Shown piece after piece: positions 63,948 through 64,000 of a stretch of DNA of 64,000 nt. The number at the start of each line of letters is the position of its first letter. Position 1 is the stretch's first letter. Source of the DNA: Idiomarina sp. GTDB lineage: Bacteria; Pseudomonadota; Gammaproteobacteria; Enterobacterales; Alteromonadaceae. The position numbers were made by a program, and so were the translations under genes. The notes below the pieces were generated by a model. It saw only the letters and a program-made list of their open reading frames with translations. It had not been told where the DNA came from and made no database searches. The DNA is taken from NCBI GenBank assembly GCA_020831965.1, contig JAFIFP010000007.1, positions 62,001 to 126,000 of the forward strand. Reading direction: 5' to 3'.

Positions 63948-64000
63948 TCACTGCTAGTTTAATTTGTCTGATCATATATAGACGAATTAATGAAGACATA

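Noticed and set aside
1-64000. CRISPR arrays, prophage, insertion sequences, tRNA or rRNA genes
   Set aside because: No regularly spaced repeats, transposase, integrase, phage genes or tRNA-like cloverleaf with CCA end were noticed on reading; a dedicated scan (tRNAscan, Infernal) could not be run.

Overview
The window reads as chromosomal core sequence of a marine-type gammaproteobacterium. The gene set (SmpB/RatA/RnfH, PrmB-AroC, TrmO, EpmC, H-NS, MetJ-type operator, RhlE) is gammaproteobacterial. The LiuR-type leucine operon, a large TonB-dependent receptor, a lipoprotein S9 peptidase and abundant c-di-GMP enzymes suggest Alteromonadales, most likely Idiomarinaceae; that family assignment is inference from gene content. 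No rRNA, tRNA, CRISPR, prophage or insertion sequence was seen.

Layout. 1-5639 (+): 3' part of a Tad/Flp pilus locus: secretin end, TadA, TadB, TadC, a DUF192 protein, a TPR lipoprotein (TadD-like) and an unrecognised membrane-anchored protein with a cysteine-rich C-terminus. 5686-15471: housekeeping genes: smpB (-), then ratA, rnfH, sixA, prmB, aroC, an MFS transporter, an S9 peptidase lipoprotein, epmC and an ATP-NAD-kinase-like protein (+). 15460-23581: 2Fe-2S ferredoxin (-), gpt (+), a TonB-dependent receptor broken by an in-frame amber codon (+), proS and trmO (-), a secreted GVGN-repeat protein (+), hns (-).

23805-38174: a catabolic block. liuR-liuA-liuB-liuC-liuD-liuE-aacS run on the minus strand, followed by a GGDEF-EAL protein and ETF-QO; an acetyl-CoA acetyltransferase is divergent, with a LiuR-type inverted repeat in the shared promoter region. 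38175-38596 holds a terminator, a 15-bp degenerate tandem repeat and a 36-codon membrane-protein gene with its own promoter. 38597-48284 (-): rhlE, an EamA transporter, and an RND efflux operon with one adaptor and two permeases. 48507-50726: metY behind MetJ boxes and convergent metA. 50849-52324: a GAF-GGDEF diguanylate cyclase.

52399-63947 is a TCA-cycle block: gltA (-) divergent from sdhCDAB, then sucAB and sucCD. Metabolically, the liu products (acetoacetate and acetyl-CoA) are converted by AacS and thiolase to acetyl-CoA, which enters the cycle through the nearby gltA; ETF-QO takes electrons from isovaleryl-CoA dehydrogenase to the quinone pool.

The observations most worth a second look are the 36-aa membrane protein (a possible AcrZ-like RND accessory factor), the amber-interrupted TonB receptor, the Cys-rich protein ending the Tad locus, the c-di-GMP enzyme placed between leucine catabolism and ETF-QO, the predicted substrate mismatch between MetA and MetY, and SucB with two near-identical lipoyl domains.
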